Source: a virus
IMG/VR virus record: IMGVR_UViG_3300041409_000610
Coordinates: 1-64,000 of that record
Length of the DNA: 64,000 bases
Direction: 5' to 3' (one strand)
A model generated the notes under the pieces. It had not been told where the DNA came from, searched no databases, and saw only the letters and a list, made by a program, of their open reading frames with translations. The position numbers were made by a program, and so were the translations under genes. The first letter of the stretch is position 1. Every line of letters begins with the position of its first letter. Positions 33,501 to 41,405 of this stretch are shown one piece after another.

Positions 33501-35466
33501 CTGGGTCTGGAGCGACTTCGCCAGCAGCGGCTACAGCAGCCAGGGCCTGAGCGCGACCTTCGGCGGGCCGAACGCGACCACCCTGCCCGTGCTCGACAGC
33601 GGCCAGCTCTGGATGTGGCCGGTGGACGGCAGCGGGAACGAGCAGAGCCTGGACATCGTCTCGGCCGCCGCCACGGTGACCGCTGACGGGCAAACGGACT
33701 GGGTGGACACCGGAAGCCCCTGGGGCACGCTGGCGGTCACCGTGGGCACCATGGGCAGCGCCACGCCGGGGACCTTCGCCCTGCTGCGCCTCGACCCGTT
33801 CTTCATCACCGAGGTCGGCACGCTGGCGCTGTTCGGCGCCGACCTCCCGGCCTCGCGCGGGCTGGTGCTCGGCGCGGGCAACACCTCCTACACGGTGCAG
33901 TCCGGCGATGTGATCCGCGTCGACTTTCTCCCGGCCGACTACGTCCCCTCGGACAAGACCGACCCGACCGGCAGCCCATACGACCAGTACGCGATGATGT
34001 TCTGGGTCAACGGGGTCTGGAAATCGACCCGGACGCACAACTTCGGCGCGCAGGTCACCAAGGGCATCAAGGGTCACCTGAACCAGAAGTTCACCAAGTT
34101 CAGCTGGACACCCGCGCCCTACGGCCGCATCCCGGGTCCGACCATCTCCGGGATGCCGCGCAAGGGCAACGGAGCCTGGATCGACGCGACCGTCCAGCAG
34201 TCCTGGGTGGACTCCGCCGGGCGTCACTGGAACGTCGGCACCTCGAACGCCACGACGACGCCACTGGCCACCTGGGACACCACGAACAACCCCGAGACCG
34301 CCAACCACGACGAGGTGGGAGCCACGCTGGTGGCCTCCACGGACAACGCGGTCTTCTGGACCGACACCGAGGAATGGAACGGCAACCTGACCTTCCGGGC
34401 ACGCGCGATCGCGGGCACGGCGGGCCAGGTCGACCCCAACGGACGTCGCGGGATGGTGGCCTGCCTCGACTTCGACCACGGGATCTACCTCGACGCGCTG
34501 GGCAACCTGGTCCAGAACGGAGCCATCCTCCAGACCGGCTTCCTGCCGGGCGGTATCCCGCTGAACAAGAACGTGACGATCGTCTTCGCCGACTCGAAGC
34601 TCTTCAGCCCCACCTCGACCTCCGGACGGCAGGTCTACGTGCTCTACGACAGCGTCCTTCAGGGCACGGCGGCGCCGAGCGCGGTGAACCTGATGCAGGG
34701 CACCAAGCGCGGGCTGGCTGGCTCTGTCTACAGCGGAACGCGTCCGGGTGGGGCGAACTACACGATCGACACGTCCTTTCAGGACTTCCACTGGAGCCCG
34801 AACGCGAAGCTGATCTCGCTCGCGGTGGACAAGCCCACCTGGGCCTCGGCCACCCGCAACGGGACGCTGACCTACGACGAGGTGCTGGCCCAGAAGGACA
34901 CCGAGCACCTGAACGTCTACGCCCGGGTGGTGCAGCAGGGCGCTACCGAAGACGTCTGGGACGTCGACAACATCTCGCTCTACGCCGAGCCGATCATCTG
35001 GTCTTTCTCCAACGACGGCGGCACCACGTTCATCCCCGCCTACGAGATCCGCAACAACCCGTCCGGCGTGCTGGTCTTCCCGCAGATCAGCGCCGTGAAC
35101 CTGGTCCAGAAACCGGGCAACGCGCTGGTCTGGCGAGCGGTGAGCTACCGGCGCGGCGCCACGGTGTCGTCGATGACCATCCGGCCCTGGTACGGAGGCA
35201 TGTTCTCCGGCATCGACCACCGCGCGGCGCTGACGCCGGTGAGCCCGAACCTGATGCCCTACGACCAGTACGGCGATATTCGTAAGGATGCGCGCTTCCA
35301 GACCTGGAATCTGCCGGTCCCGCGCAGCTGGTGGTACCGATTCCAGATTCTGGAGCGGGTCCCCACGCCCGGTCCCAGCACGGCCCCCATCGCCGTTCAG
35401 CCCGGCTACCCGGGCAACGCGGTCTTCCCCGGCTTCAACGTCTACCCAGGAGTGGCTACGCCATGA
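30577..35466 (+). CDS. Very large baseplate/tail adhesion protein
   Basis: 1629 residues, the largest product in the window; ATG start overlaps the upstream stop. No membrane segment. It appears to be a chain of beta domains: an early coat-like block, a jelly-roll-like segment around 290-520 (FNFGDP..., WSFGGQLNFKF, VGFDPATPVNFIAWSDGTTL), and another sheet-rich block near the C-terminus with LNVYARVVQQG. Such modules bind glycans or hold fibres. It is probably a peripheral baseplate or adhesin protein; no enzymatic signature found. Confidence 0.6.
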   Translation: MTSPQLPGSSVAPAWVGGMPLSNLVEGIRLNSVGSTQQSVDTQRFWASPSRDASSTEREVMQLTLTSARRLNEIEFDAAAFPQDIYAEFYDEQTGAWSPCLEDLSGSPAPVSFSVRDSVPTVLPPASAVIGHLHPQHSFTGHWRTVTFKIRPISTKLLRLVLSRSERGTPPTNSQGVLVPYSLAVRNLKISYSIRKLSDVPYTQPAQGEVRDTFATTTDLFGSPVDFQVRVNSATNVIGETTGANSLTTVWKSEPQPIPWAVVNFYVDARDGEGGGQILDRLYLEPLYDGPTCNLYWSDSEPTNEFRSNSDPLPPVVASVNNSAGVTGNVLNFGDPAFDTAIAFVELNNAGIAFDPSRPWSFGGQLNFKFKHGTQAYDCPIFSCDQFNLTWTPLGPRLTTTAGDSLLVPTETEPLGIYTGSVDVDGQPIYTTPDSPVFVGFDPATPVNFIAWSDGTTLGLAIRFGNSEFAGTLPLAVPLGPVKTMRVGAFMGASPGAARSRMKALILKVDTSPTPEEVEQFLADPFPYVLNSVYMGQNDPRTDNALLRYHPTFYSDNSPSAFIGGAPDRYAFMEWHPIARDYILRKGYLYFPPTRAKYWKLEFTNLSPQTYEVYRPVDKTVNVFPSEQWRKSVPSGSAPTSAAGLAELLPGRDNVYVVNTLTQSLDNNRTAIVGTGAPKSNTTARVIYDNAVRAKVADAYWAWSFLPMHSTGSTPSWESTGVHNYQVINYSQVTKIGYFVGLRSIAAYKLSYLNTDDTDQYVDLFYDLSNVADGGNWILPQDHQLTSGDAAYAQVQSKVFPSNRVVTAVQFATQQSDPDQLLPDPDLSDPEIASWTAVGDAVLSDSSGQEPTLASTKRINRSQPPLTWARVSQGYHTWGGIVGLNATWGAVTIGSQIPGEVGGISSKPISLPLGGRVHVAARAIADADLSLPLSVQLVNVADGRVLADAEAQVKAGQIAEWYTSYTIGEGTSPAPWVWSDFASSGYSSQGLSATFGGPNATTLPVLDSGQLWMWPVDGSGNEQSLDIVSAAATVTADGQTDWVDTGSPWGTLAVTVGTMGSATPGTFALLRLDPFFITEVGTLALFGADLPASRGLVLGAGNTSYTVQSGDVIRVDFLPADYVPSDKTDPTGSPYDQYAMMFWVNGVWKSTRTHNFGAQVTKGIKGHLNQKFTKFSWTPAPYGRIPGPTISGMPRKGNGAWIDATVQQSWVDSAGRHWNVGTSNATTTPLATWDTTNNPETANHDEVGATLVASTDNAVFWTDTEEWNGNLTFRARAIAGTAGQVDPNGRRGMVACLDFDHGIYLDALGNLVQNGAILQTGFLPGGIPLNKNVTIVFADSKLFSPTSTSGRQVYVLYDSVLQGTAAPSAVNLMQGTKRGLAGSVYSGTRPGGANYTIDTSFQDFHWSPNAKLISLAVDKPTWASATRNGTLTYDEVLAQKDTEHLNVYARVVQQGATEDVWDVDNISLYAEPIIWSFSNDGGTTFIPAYEIRNNPSGVLVFPQISAVNLVQKPGNALVWRAVSYRRGATVSSMTIRPWYGGMFSGIDHRAALTPVSPNLMPYDQYGDIRKDARFQTWNLPVPRSWWYRFQILERVPTPGPSTAPIAVQPGYPGNAVFPGFNVYPGVATP

Positions 35467-37109
35467 GCACCCCGATTTACGACCCGCAGACCTGGGTGAA
35501 CGGCGAGTCCGGCAACACCCCGATCACCGACACCCGGCTGGCCCACATCGAGGACGGGGTCCACAACGCCAGCCTGACGGCCAATGCGGCCGCCGCGCTG
35601 ATTCCCCCGATCGGCACCGACGTGCTGGCCCTGCTGAACAACTTCGTCGCCCCGCTCAGCGCGGTGCAGGGCTACCGGGAGCCGACCGGGCCCGAACTGA
35701 CCAACGCGCTGGCCGGGCTCGGGAAGATGGTCACCTCCACGGTCGACGCCGCCACGTTGCTCACGCCGCTGGGCTTCACGATCGTCACCGGTGTCGAGGC
35801 GGTGAGCAAGCGGGCCTTCGCGCTGGCCTACTCGGCCCCGCCGACCGACCTGCGCGGCTGGGGCTTCTTCCTGTTCGACCTCTCGGCGCCGATCGACATC
35901 ATCATCGAGGCTCCGCATCCGGTCGCGGATCCGTCCTCCGAGCAGATGGCCTTCGCGCACTGGCAGAAGCGCCGGGGCGCGCTGCTGATGGTGGCCGGAG
36001 CGCACAAGGACTCGGCCTCGGCCCTGGCCAACGTCGCTCTCCAGACGAACAACGTCTTCCACCAGCTGGCTGCCTCCTACGCCTCGCGCAAGATCGGGCA
36101 GATCCAGTGGCACGTCTACAGCGACGCCACCGCGCCGGGACTGACCCAGGTCGTCTCGGCGGGCACCGGGAACGCCGGAGCGGCGGTGCGGCGCGTCAGC
36201 ACCGAGCTGGCGGCCGCTGGCTTCGCCGTAGGCAACGCCTGGGACTCCTCCGGGTCCGGAACCTCGCTGACGGCAGTGACGAACGTCCAGGGGATCGACG
36301 CGGCCGCGAAGGGCGCTACCTGGATCCACATCGAGAACAACCTCACCACGGCCGGGGACACGGCGGCGCGGGCCAAGGCCGTTCAGGCGGTCTACGGCGC
36401 CGACGCCAGGCACCTGGACAACGCCGACGGTGGCTTTCCGGCACGGGCCGGGGTGGACTTCCCCCAGTCGATCGGCACCGGGAACACCGTGGGCACGGCG
36501 CTGAGCTGGGCGCGGTCGGACCACATCCACAAGGAACGCCAGGCCACGCTGGACCGGATCACGGCCGTGGAGAACCGCGCGTCGGTGATGCCCGGAGACG
36601 TCGGCTACGTCTCCTGGTCGAGTGACCCGCACGCCTGCGGCTCGTCGCTGATGCAGCCGACGACGGGCGTGCTCTACCCGCAGCGCCTGCCCATCAAGGT
36701 GGCCGGGCAGATCATCACGAACATCCACGTGGGCATCCAGGCCACCGGCACGCTGACCTCCGGGCAGAACTTCCTCGCGCTGTACGACGCGGTCACGGGC
36801 ACCCGGCTGGGCGTCACGGCCGACCTGACGACCGCCTTCGGCACGGCGGGGGAGATCAAGGCGGCGCTGACCGCGCCCGTGACGATCGCCAGCGCCGGGT
36901 GGGTGTACGCCGCGCTGCTCGTGAACGGCTCTGCGGCGCCCCAGTTCGCCCGCTCCGGGTCGCTGGTGCCCGGTCTGGGGAACGCGCAGAGCGCGAGCAG
37001 TGCGAAGCGCTACGGCTCGCTGGGGAGCGCTCAGGTGGCCACACCGACCACAATCACGCTGACCTCCATCGCCAACTCCAGCAACGGCGTCTGGATCGGC
37101 CTGTCCTGA
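35463..37109 (+). CDS. Tail fibre/receptor-binding protein with hydrolase-like domain
   Basis: 548 residues from ATG 35463. The N-terminus (MSTPIYDPQTWVNGESGN, then TRLAHIEDGVHNA) is the typical fibre attachment segment of actinophages. Residues about 130-290 hold a globular domain with EAPHPVAD (149-156), an SSEQ motif and GAHKDSA (H181), then ANVALQTNNVFHQLA and IGQIQWHVYSD. This looks like a metal-dependent hydrolase fold of unknown substrate. The C-terminal 150 residues are beta-rich and probably bind the receptor. A strong terminator follows. Confidence 0.65.
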   Translation: MSTPIYDPQTWVNGESGNTPITDTRLAHIEDGVHNASLTANAAAALIPPIGTDVLALLNNFVAPLSAVQGYREPTGPELTNALAGLGKMVTSTVDAATLLTPLGFTIVTGVEAVSKRAFALAYSAPPTDLRGWGFFLFDLSAPIDIIIEAPHPVADPSSEQMAFAHWQKRRGALLMVAGAHKDSASALANVALQTNNVFHQLAASYASRKIGQIQWHVYSDATAPGLTQVVSAGTGNAGAAVRRVSTELAAAGFAVGNAWDSSGSGTSLTAVTNVQGIDAAAKGATWIHIENNLTTAGDTAARAKAVQAVYGADARHLDNADGGFPARAGVDFPQSIGTGNTVGTALSWARSDHIHKERQATLDRITAVENRASVMPGDVGYVSWSSDPHACGSSLMQPTTGVLYPQRLPIKVAGQIITNIHVGIQATGTLTSGQNFLALYDAVTGTRLGVTADLTTAFGTAGEIKAALTAPVTIASAGWVYAALLVNGSAAPQFARSGSLVPGLGNAQSASSAKRYGSLGSAQVATPTTITLTSIANSSNGVWIGLS

Positions 37110-37113
37110 CACG

Positions 37114-37150
37114 ACGAACCCCGGGCGTCGACCGGGCGCCCGGGGTTCGT
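37114..37150. terminator. Bidirectional terminator between convergent operons
   Basis: ACGAACCCCGGGCG (37114-37127) pairs perfectly with 37137-37150 around a 9-base loop. It sits between the end of the plus-strand tail operon (37109) and the end of the minus-strand replication operon (37165), as expected for a shared terminator. Confidence 0.85.
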
Positions 37151-37164
37151 CTGGCACTCCGCCC

Positions 37165-39120
37165 TTACCGGCGGGCGGAGAGGTCTTCGAGGTACGCGCT
37201 GGCCTCCTGGAACGTACCCACCCGGCGGGCCGGGGGCAGCGCCTTCAGAATCTGCTTGCCGTAGCGCTTCTCGATCAGCCGCGAGTCGAAGATCGCGATC
37301 AGGCCCTCGTCGCTGGTCGTGCGGATCAACCGCCCGGCCTCCTGGAGCAGGTCCAGGGCCATGCTCGGCACCGACAGCTTCGGGAACGCGCCGTCGACCC
37401 ACTTGTTCGTGGCCACCTTGTCGATCGCCTCGGCGCGCGCGGCGAAGATCACGTCGCTCGGGACCGGGAACGGCATCTTGTCGATGATCACGAGCCGCAG
37501 CGCGTCGCCCGGCACGTCGAAGCCAGTGGCGAAGGACTTCAGCCCGAACAGGACGCTGGTCTCGTCCGTCTTGAACTTCTCGCCGAGCTGCTTCACGGTG
37601 CCCTGGCCCTGGATGAGCACGGTCAGGCCCATGTCCTCCAGCGACTCCTTCATCGAGTCGTGCATGGCCTGCATGTTCGCTCGCGAGCTGAACAGCATCA
37701 GCGTCCGGCCGCCCGCCTTGCGGATCAGCTCCAGGCTCTGCATCCGCAGCTTCGAGCGCCAGTTCGCCACGCCCTCGCCGGAGGGAACGCACTTCTCCGC
37801 CGGGATGTAGAGGGTCGCCTGCTTCTCGAAGTCGAACGGGCTGCCCGCGTCCACGTGCTGGTAGCCCGCCGGGATGCCGTGGCGCTCGGCGACGAAGGTG
37901 AAGTCGTCCCCGATGGCCACCGTGGCCGAGACCAGCGCCGCCGGGCCGCGCTCCCAGATCATCTCGTTGAGGAAATCGCCGACGTAGAGCGGCGCGTACT
38001 TCAGCACGACGCCGCGCTTGTCGTCCGACTCGATCCAGCGGACCAGCTCGTCCGAGGTCGAGAAGATCACCGACTTGAACTTGTCGAACATCGAGTTGAT
38101 GCGCTTCTTCAGCCGCTTGAGGCGCATCCGCTCCTCGTCCTCGGTCACGTAGGCGGCCTCGGCGGCCTTCTTCAGCGTGAGCAGAGCGCGCAGGATGTCG
38201 CCCAGCTGCTTCTCGGCCTCCAGGGCCTCACGGTCGCCGAACTTGACCGTGCGCTCCTTGGCCTCCCTGAGCAGCTTCTTCATGTGGGTGAAGAGCCGCT
38301 CTCCCGCACCCAGCAGGGCCGAGGTCTCGGCCGACACCGTGGCGGACAGCAGGTGGATGGCCTCGTTCGCGAGGTTCTCGATCCCGCGCTGGGTGACCTC
38401 GGCACCGAGGGCGTTGGTCGCGTAGCTCTCCAGCTCGTGGCTCTCGTCGATCCCGATGGCGCCGAACTCCGGCAGCAGGCCGAAGCCACCTTCCTGCTTG
38501 ATCCTCAGGTCGGTAATCAGCGCCGCGTGGTTGACGACCACGATGTCCGAGCGCTTCGCCCGGTCCTTGGCCACCTCGGCGTAGCAGCCCTTGTCGCCGA
38601 ACGGGCACTCGCTCTTGCCGGGGCACTCCTCGGAGGTCGAGACGATGAAGCGCTTCTCGCCGGGCTCGATCGGGGTGACCAGGTCGGCCAGGTCGCCGGA
38701 GTGGGCCGGGTCGGCCGCCAGCTCCTGCACCAGGGCCTCGCGGTACTGGATGTCGCCCGGCTTCAGCTCCTGCATCTTGGCCTTGCAGACGTAGTTGCCT
38801 CGACCCTTGACCACGGCGTACGAGAAGGGCTCGCCCAGGTGCTTGAGCAGGAAGGGCAGGTCCTTGTTGACGTACTGGTCCTGGAGTGCCTTGGTCGCCG
38901 TGGAGACGGCGGCCGGGAGGCCGGTGCGCCGCGCGTGCATGATCAGCGGGATGAGCAGGGCGAAGGACTTGCCCACGCCGCAGCCGCCCTGGCCGATCAC
39001 AACCTTGCACTCGCCGAGGGCGATCTCGATGGCCTCGGCCAGCATCTTCTGCTGGGGGCGCGACTCGTAGGCGGGCAGCGACTCAGCGAGGCGCTGCTCC
39101 GCTTCAGTCCAGGTCAGCAT
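37165..39120 (-). CDS. dinG: DinG/XPD-family Fe-S helicase
   Basis: 651 residues. Walker A GQGGCGVGKS is at residues 43-52 and the DESH box at 225-228. Four cysteines (C112, C166, C172, C179) lie between them in the spacing of XPD/DinG Fe-S clusters. The C-terminal helicase half contains FATGFDVPGDALRLVIIDKM and LLQEAGRLIRTTSDEG (motif VI). The family unwinds DNA 5'-3' and removes R-loops or displaced strands. In a phage replication operon it probably helps fork progression. A good GGAGGG lies 8 bases before the ATG. Confidence 0.85.
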   Translation of the reverse strand: MLTWTEAEQRLAESLPAYESRPQQKMLAEAIEIALGECKVVIGQGGCGVGKSFALLIPLIMHARRTGLPAAVSTATKALQDQYVNKDLPFLLKHLGEPFSYAVVKGRGNYVCKAKMQELKPGDIQYREALVQELAADPAHSGDLADLVTPIEPGEKRFIVSTSEECPGKSECPFGDKGCYAEVAKDRAKRSDIVVVNHAALITDLRIKQEGGFGLLPEFGAIGIDESHELESYATNALGAEVTQRGIENLANEAIHLLSATVSAETSALLGAGERLFTHMKKLLREAKERTVKFGDREALEAEKQLGDILRALLTLKKAAEAAYVTEDEERMRLKRLKKRINSMFDKFKSVIFSTSDELVRWIESDDKRGVVLKYAPLYVGDFLNEMIWERGPAALVSATVAIGDDFTFVAERHGIPAGYQHVDAGSPFDFEKQATLYIPAEKCVPSGEGVANWRSKLRMQSLELIRKAGGRTLMLFSSRANMQAMHDSMKESLEDMGLTVLIQGQGTVKQLGEKFKTDETSVLFGLKSFATGFDVPGDALRLVIIDKMPFPVPSDVIFAARAEAIDKVATNKWVDGAFPKLSVPSMALDLLQEAGRLIRTTSDEGLIAIFDSRLIEKRYGKQILKALPPARRVGTFQEASAYLEDLSARR

Positions 39121-39183
39121 GTGATGTCCCTCCGGTGCGGGTGATGCTGGAACAGTACCAGAATGGGTAGTGTTGGCACAACC
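39121..39183 (-). promoter_or_regulatory. Possible promoter and near-palindromic operator before the DinG gene
   Basis: On the minus strand TTGTGC is followed 18 bases later by TACTGT, giving a weak promoter candidate. The latter overlaps a near-palindrome CTGGTACTGTTCCAG (12 of 15 positions symmetric). It could uncouple helicase expression from the upstream loader gene. Confidence 0.35.
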
Positions 39184-39885
39184 TCACGCCCTCCGGTCCG
39201 TGCCCAGGATCGCGCACTCCTGGCCGGAGCCGAGTCGGCTGGCCAGGAACGCGGGCATCAGCTCGCTCAGCTCCACGGCCGGGTCGTGGTTCAGGGTGAA
39301 GACCGTGGGCAGGGTGCCCTCGCGCTCGTCGACCACCTCGCCCAGGGACTCCATGTCGAAGTCGGTCAGCTTGAACCGGGTCAGGTCGTCGATGACCAGC
39401 ACCTTGGCGTGGGTGACCTCGAAGTAGAGATCCTCGCGAGCCTTCGCGTTGCCGAAGTTCTTCAGCTGGCCGACCAGCCGGGAGGCCTTGTGGAAGGCGA
39501 TCGGCGGCGCGTCCACGTAGCTGTTGCTGTCCCAGAAGGCGGCCAGGTAGCAGGCCAGAGCGCTGGCGCCGTGGGTCTTGCCCACGCCCACCACGCCGCT
39601 CATCAGCAGCGGCTTGATCGGGCCACCCTGGATGATCTTGTCCGCCCACTGCCGCGCCGGGCGCGGGATCTCGTAGGCGTCCGGCATCGGCACGTGCTTC
39701 GGGGCGTGCAGCGCCCGGTAGGCCTTGACCTTGACCCACGTGCTCCGCAGCCGGTTCCACTCCTCGTTCGGGCCCATCAGGTCGGCGTCCCAGAATTCGG
39801 CCGGGTCCGGCGCGTCATCCGGGTCGAAGCCGTCGTACAGGTCCTCGGGCAGGATCCGGTCGAACGGGGTGATCATGGCGGTCAT
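39184..39885 (-). CDS. DnaC-like AAA+ helicase loader
   Basis: 233 residues. Walker A GVVGVGKT (97-104) and Walker B VLVIDD (162-167) with a following LTRFKLTDFD helix match the DnaC/IstB/DnaI loader group. Such loaders place the hexameric replicative helicase (here probably the DnaB-like product at 49561) onto origin DNA melted by the initiator. Its start codon overlaps the stop of the initiator gene by one base (TCATCA on the plus strand), so the two are made together. Confidence 0.75.
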   Translation of the reverse strand: MTAMITPFDRILPEDLYDGFDPDDAPDPAEFWDADLMGPNEEWNRLRSTWVKVKAYRALHAPKHVPMPDAYEIPRPARQWADKIIQGGPIKPLLMSGVVGVGKTHGASALACYLAAFWDSNSYVDAPPIAFHKASRLVGQLKNFGNAKAREDLYFEVTHAKVLVIDDLTRFKLTDFDMESLGEVVDEREGTLPTVFTLNHDPAVELSELMPAFLASRLGSGQECAILGTDRRA

Positions 39886-41099
39886 CAGGCGTCCGATCCG
39901 TGGGGCGGGATGTTGTAGTCGTCGAGCAGCCGCTGGTACAGCTGCGGGTCGATGCCGTTCGCGTAGGCGTCCATGAGCGCGTCGACGTCCTCGGAGGTGT
40001 TCCCGGTCTTCAGCATCTGCTCGACCGTCCAGTCTCGCTGCTCCTGGACGTTCCAGTGGTAGTACCAGGCGAAGTTCATCTCCCAGTCGCCCGGCATCGG
40101 GCCGGTGCGCATGAGCTTGCAGATCGGCCGGGCCTTGGCGCGGTCCAGCGCACCCTCCTGGGTCTTCACGTCCGAGCCCGCGTGGCCCTGGTAGCCCTTG
40201 ACCGGCGGCTCGATCTCCTCGGTCCAGCCCTCGTTGTTCAGCCAGGTGGCCAGGTTCTTCCGCCGGGGCTTCCAGGCGGTGCCGGTGCCCTCCGGCTCAC
40301 CCCGCGCTGCGGTGACGGCCACGTAGGCCGGGATGGCGGCCAGGATGGTCTCTGCCGGGGCCTTCTTCAGCGCCCGGGTCCAGGCCTTCTGGGCCTGCAC
40401 GCGGTCCACCTTGTGGCCGTAGGCGGTCCAGGCCTTGTCGAACTCCGGGTCTTCGGTTGCCGGGCTGGTGCGCTGGCGCCGGGCCTTGGGCGGAGCTGCG
40501 GGCAGGTCTTCGAAGTCGTTCAGGTTCAGCAGGACCACAGGGGCCTCCTCCGGTGCGGGGTCGGGCTTAGCGATGTGTTCTTTCTTAACGACGTTAGTAG
40601 GGAGAGAAGAGAGTGGGTTTTCGTAAGAGGTATACCTATCTCTCTTATATATAAGCCCCCCGTCTCCCTCTGAGACCCCCTCCCCCGTCTCTGTCTGAGA
40701 CCCCCCGGGGTCTCCCTGTGATACGGGGGTCTGAGCTGGGGATCCTTGGAGGGGGTCTCCCTCTGAGACCCCCGGGGTCTCTGTCTGAGACGGGGGGAGT
40801 GTCTGTGTGAGACCCCCCTCGTGCAGGCGGTAGACATTCGTTCGCGTCCCGCCGTCGGAAGCGGCCGAGGAATAGACCTCGACGATTCCAGCCTCGGTCA
40901 ATTCAGTCATCGCGCGATAGATGGTGGCTCGCGAGAGCCCGCTGTCCTCGATCAGCTCGGACTTGCTGCGCTCGATCTCCCGCCGATCGTCAGCGACGCA
41001 GCAGAGGGCGGCGTAGAGGTGCTTGGCGTGGACGGACAGCTTGACGTTCAGGACGATCGCGCGGCTGACGATCCCGCCCGGGTTGGCGGGCTCGGTCAT
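39885..41099 (-). CDS. Replication initiator (lambda O-like), carries the origin
   Basis: 404 residues. The N-terminal winged-helix domain (about 23-92; KSELIEDSGLSRATIYRAM, then RTNVYRL) is a DNA-binding domain. The disordered linker (about 96-146) is encoded by an array of direct repeats, and residues 147-163 by an AT-rich tract. The C-terminal part (about 205-404) is helical and Trp-rich, perhaps binding the loader. In lambda the O gene has the same arrangement: initiator DNA-binding domain, iterons inside the gene, then AT-rich DNA. The loader gene follows directly. Confidence 0.8.
   Translation of the reverse strand: MTEPANPGGIVSRAIVLNVKLSVHAKHLYAALCCVADDRREIERSKSELIEDSGLSRATIYRAMTELTEAGIVEVYSSAASDGGTRTNVYRLHEGGLTQTLPPSQTETPGVSEGDPLQGSPAQTPVSQGDPGGSQTETGEGVSEGDGGLIYKRDRYTSYENPLSSLPTNVVKKEHIAKPDPAPEEAPVVLLNLNDFEDLPAAPPKARRQRTSPATEDPEFDKAWTAYGHKVDRVQAQKAWTRALKKAPAETILAAIPAYVAVTAARGEPEGTGTAWKPRRKNLATWLNNEGWTEEIEPPVKGYQGHAGSDVKTQEGALDRAKARPICKLMRTGPMPGDWEMNFAWYYHWNVQEQRDWTVEQMLKTGNTSEDVDALMDAYANGIDPQLYQRLLDDYNIPPHGSDA
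40609..40660. other. AT-rich DNA-unwinding element candidate
   Basis: A stretch rich in A and T (for example CTTATATATAAG within 40644-40655) lies right beside the iterons in a genome that is otherwise very GC-rich. In lambdoid origins the AT-rich tract next to the O boxes is where the duplex melts. Confidence 0.65.
40662..40813. repeat. Iteron array of the replication origin (GTCTC-N5-GAGAC units)
   Basis: Six clear units of GTCTC-N5-GAGAC lie at 40662-40676, 40687-40701, 40710-40724 (imperfect, GATAC), 40755-40769, 40777-40791 and 40799-40813 (GTGTC variant). They are spaced about 22-25 bases apart; one degenerate half lies near 40730. Each unit is itself an inverted repeat, so a dimer could bind it. 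The whole array lies inside the initiator gene. Confidence 0.85.
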
Positions 41100-41290
41100 G
41101 CGTCTTCGCCACCGGCTGGCTGGAGGAGGGCTTCCACCTCGGTGCGGCGGTAGCGGATGAAGCGACCGTGCTTGTAGGCCGTGAGGGTGTTGTTGCGGCC
41201 CCAGGCGTAGATCGTCATCGGGTCGACCTTGAAGTAGTCCGCGACCTCTTGACGAGTCATCCAGGGGCTCTCTGCGGGCTTAGAGTCCAT
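41096..41290 (-). CDS. Small HTH DNA-binding protein (excisionase/MerR type)
   Basis: 64 residues. WMTRQEVADYFKVDPMTIYA, then HGRFIRYRRTEVEALL is the HTH_17/excisionase-type winged helix. It has no ribosome site; a -10-like TATAGT (minus strand, 41299-41304) ends 8 bases before its ATG, so it is a candidate leaderless transcript. Its stop overlaps the initiator start, so it is the first gene of the minus-strand replication operon and may regulate the divergent promoters. Confidence 0.75.
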   Translation of the reverse strand: MDSKPAESPWMTRQEVADYFKVDPMTIYAWGRNNTLTAYKHGRFIRYRRTEVEALLQPAGGEDA

Positions 41291-41405
41291 GGACGCTGAC
41301 TATACACGGCTATAGCCATCTCGATCAGTGTGGATGATTCACAGGTTCGATCCACCTGCCCTTCCGCTGATCTCCGCTCCCCAACCTGCGGAAGGGAGCA
41401 CCACC
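41291..41405. promoter_or_regulatory. Divergent control region with palindromic operator
   Basis: The 115 bases between the divergent replication and lysis operons hold the minus-strand -10 TATAGT (41299-41304) and the perfect palindrome GGCTATAGCC (41308-41317). This is a natural binding site for the adjacent HTH protein. A rightward promoter must also be here, but I cannot assign its boxes. AAGGGAG (41390-41397) is the ribosome site of the lysis gene. Confidence 0.5.

Noticed and set aside
30526-35220. Long antisense reading frames over tail genes
   Set aside because: In high-GC DNA the antisense frames stay open by codon bias; they lack ribosome sites and have low-complexity Arg/Ala/Gly/Val-rich translations, while the plus-strand frames have ribosome sites and conserved domains.
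41096-41290. Excisionase with an integrase and attachment site
   Set aside because: No recombinase gene or duplicated core site is in the window; the small HTH protein is equally common as a regulator.
41330-41375. Possible tRNA T-arm (GGTTCGATCC) near the lysis promoter
   Set aside because: The bases can form a short hairpin, but no acceptor, D or anticodon arms fit around it, and the region is a divergent promoter.
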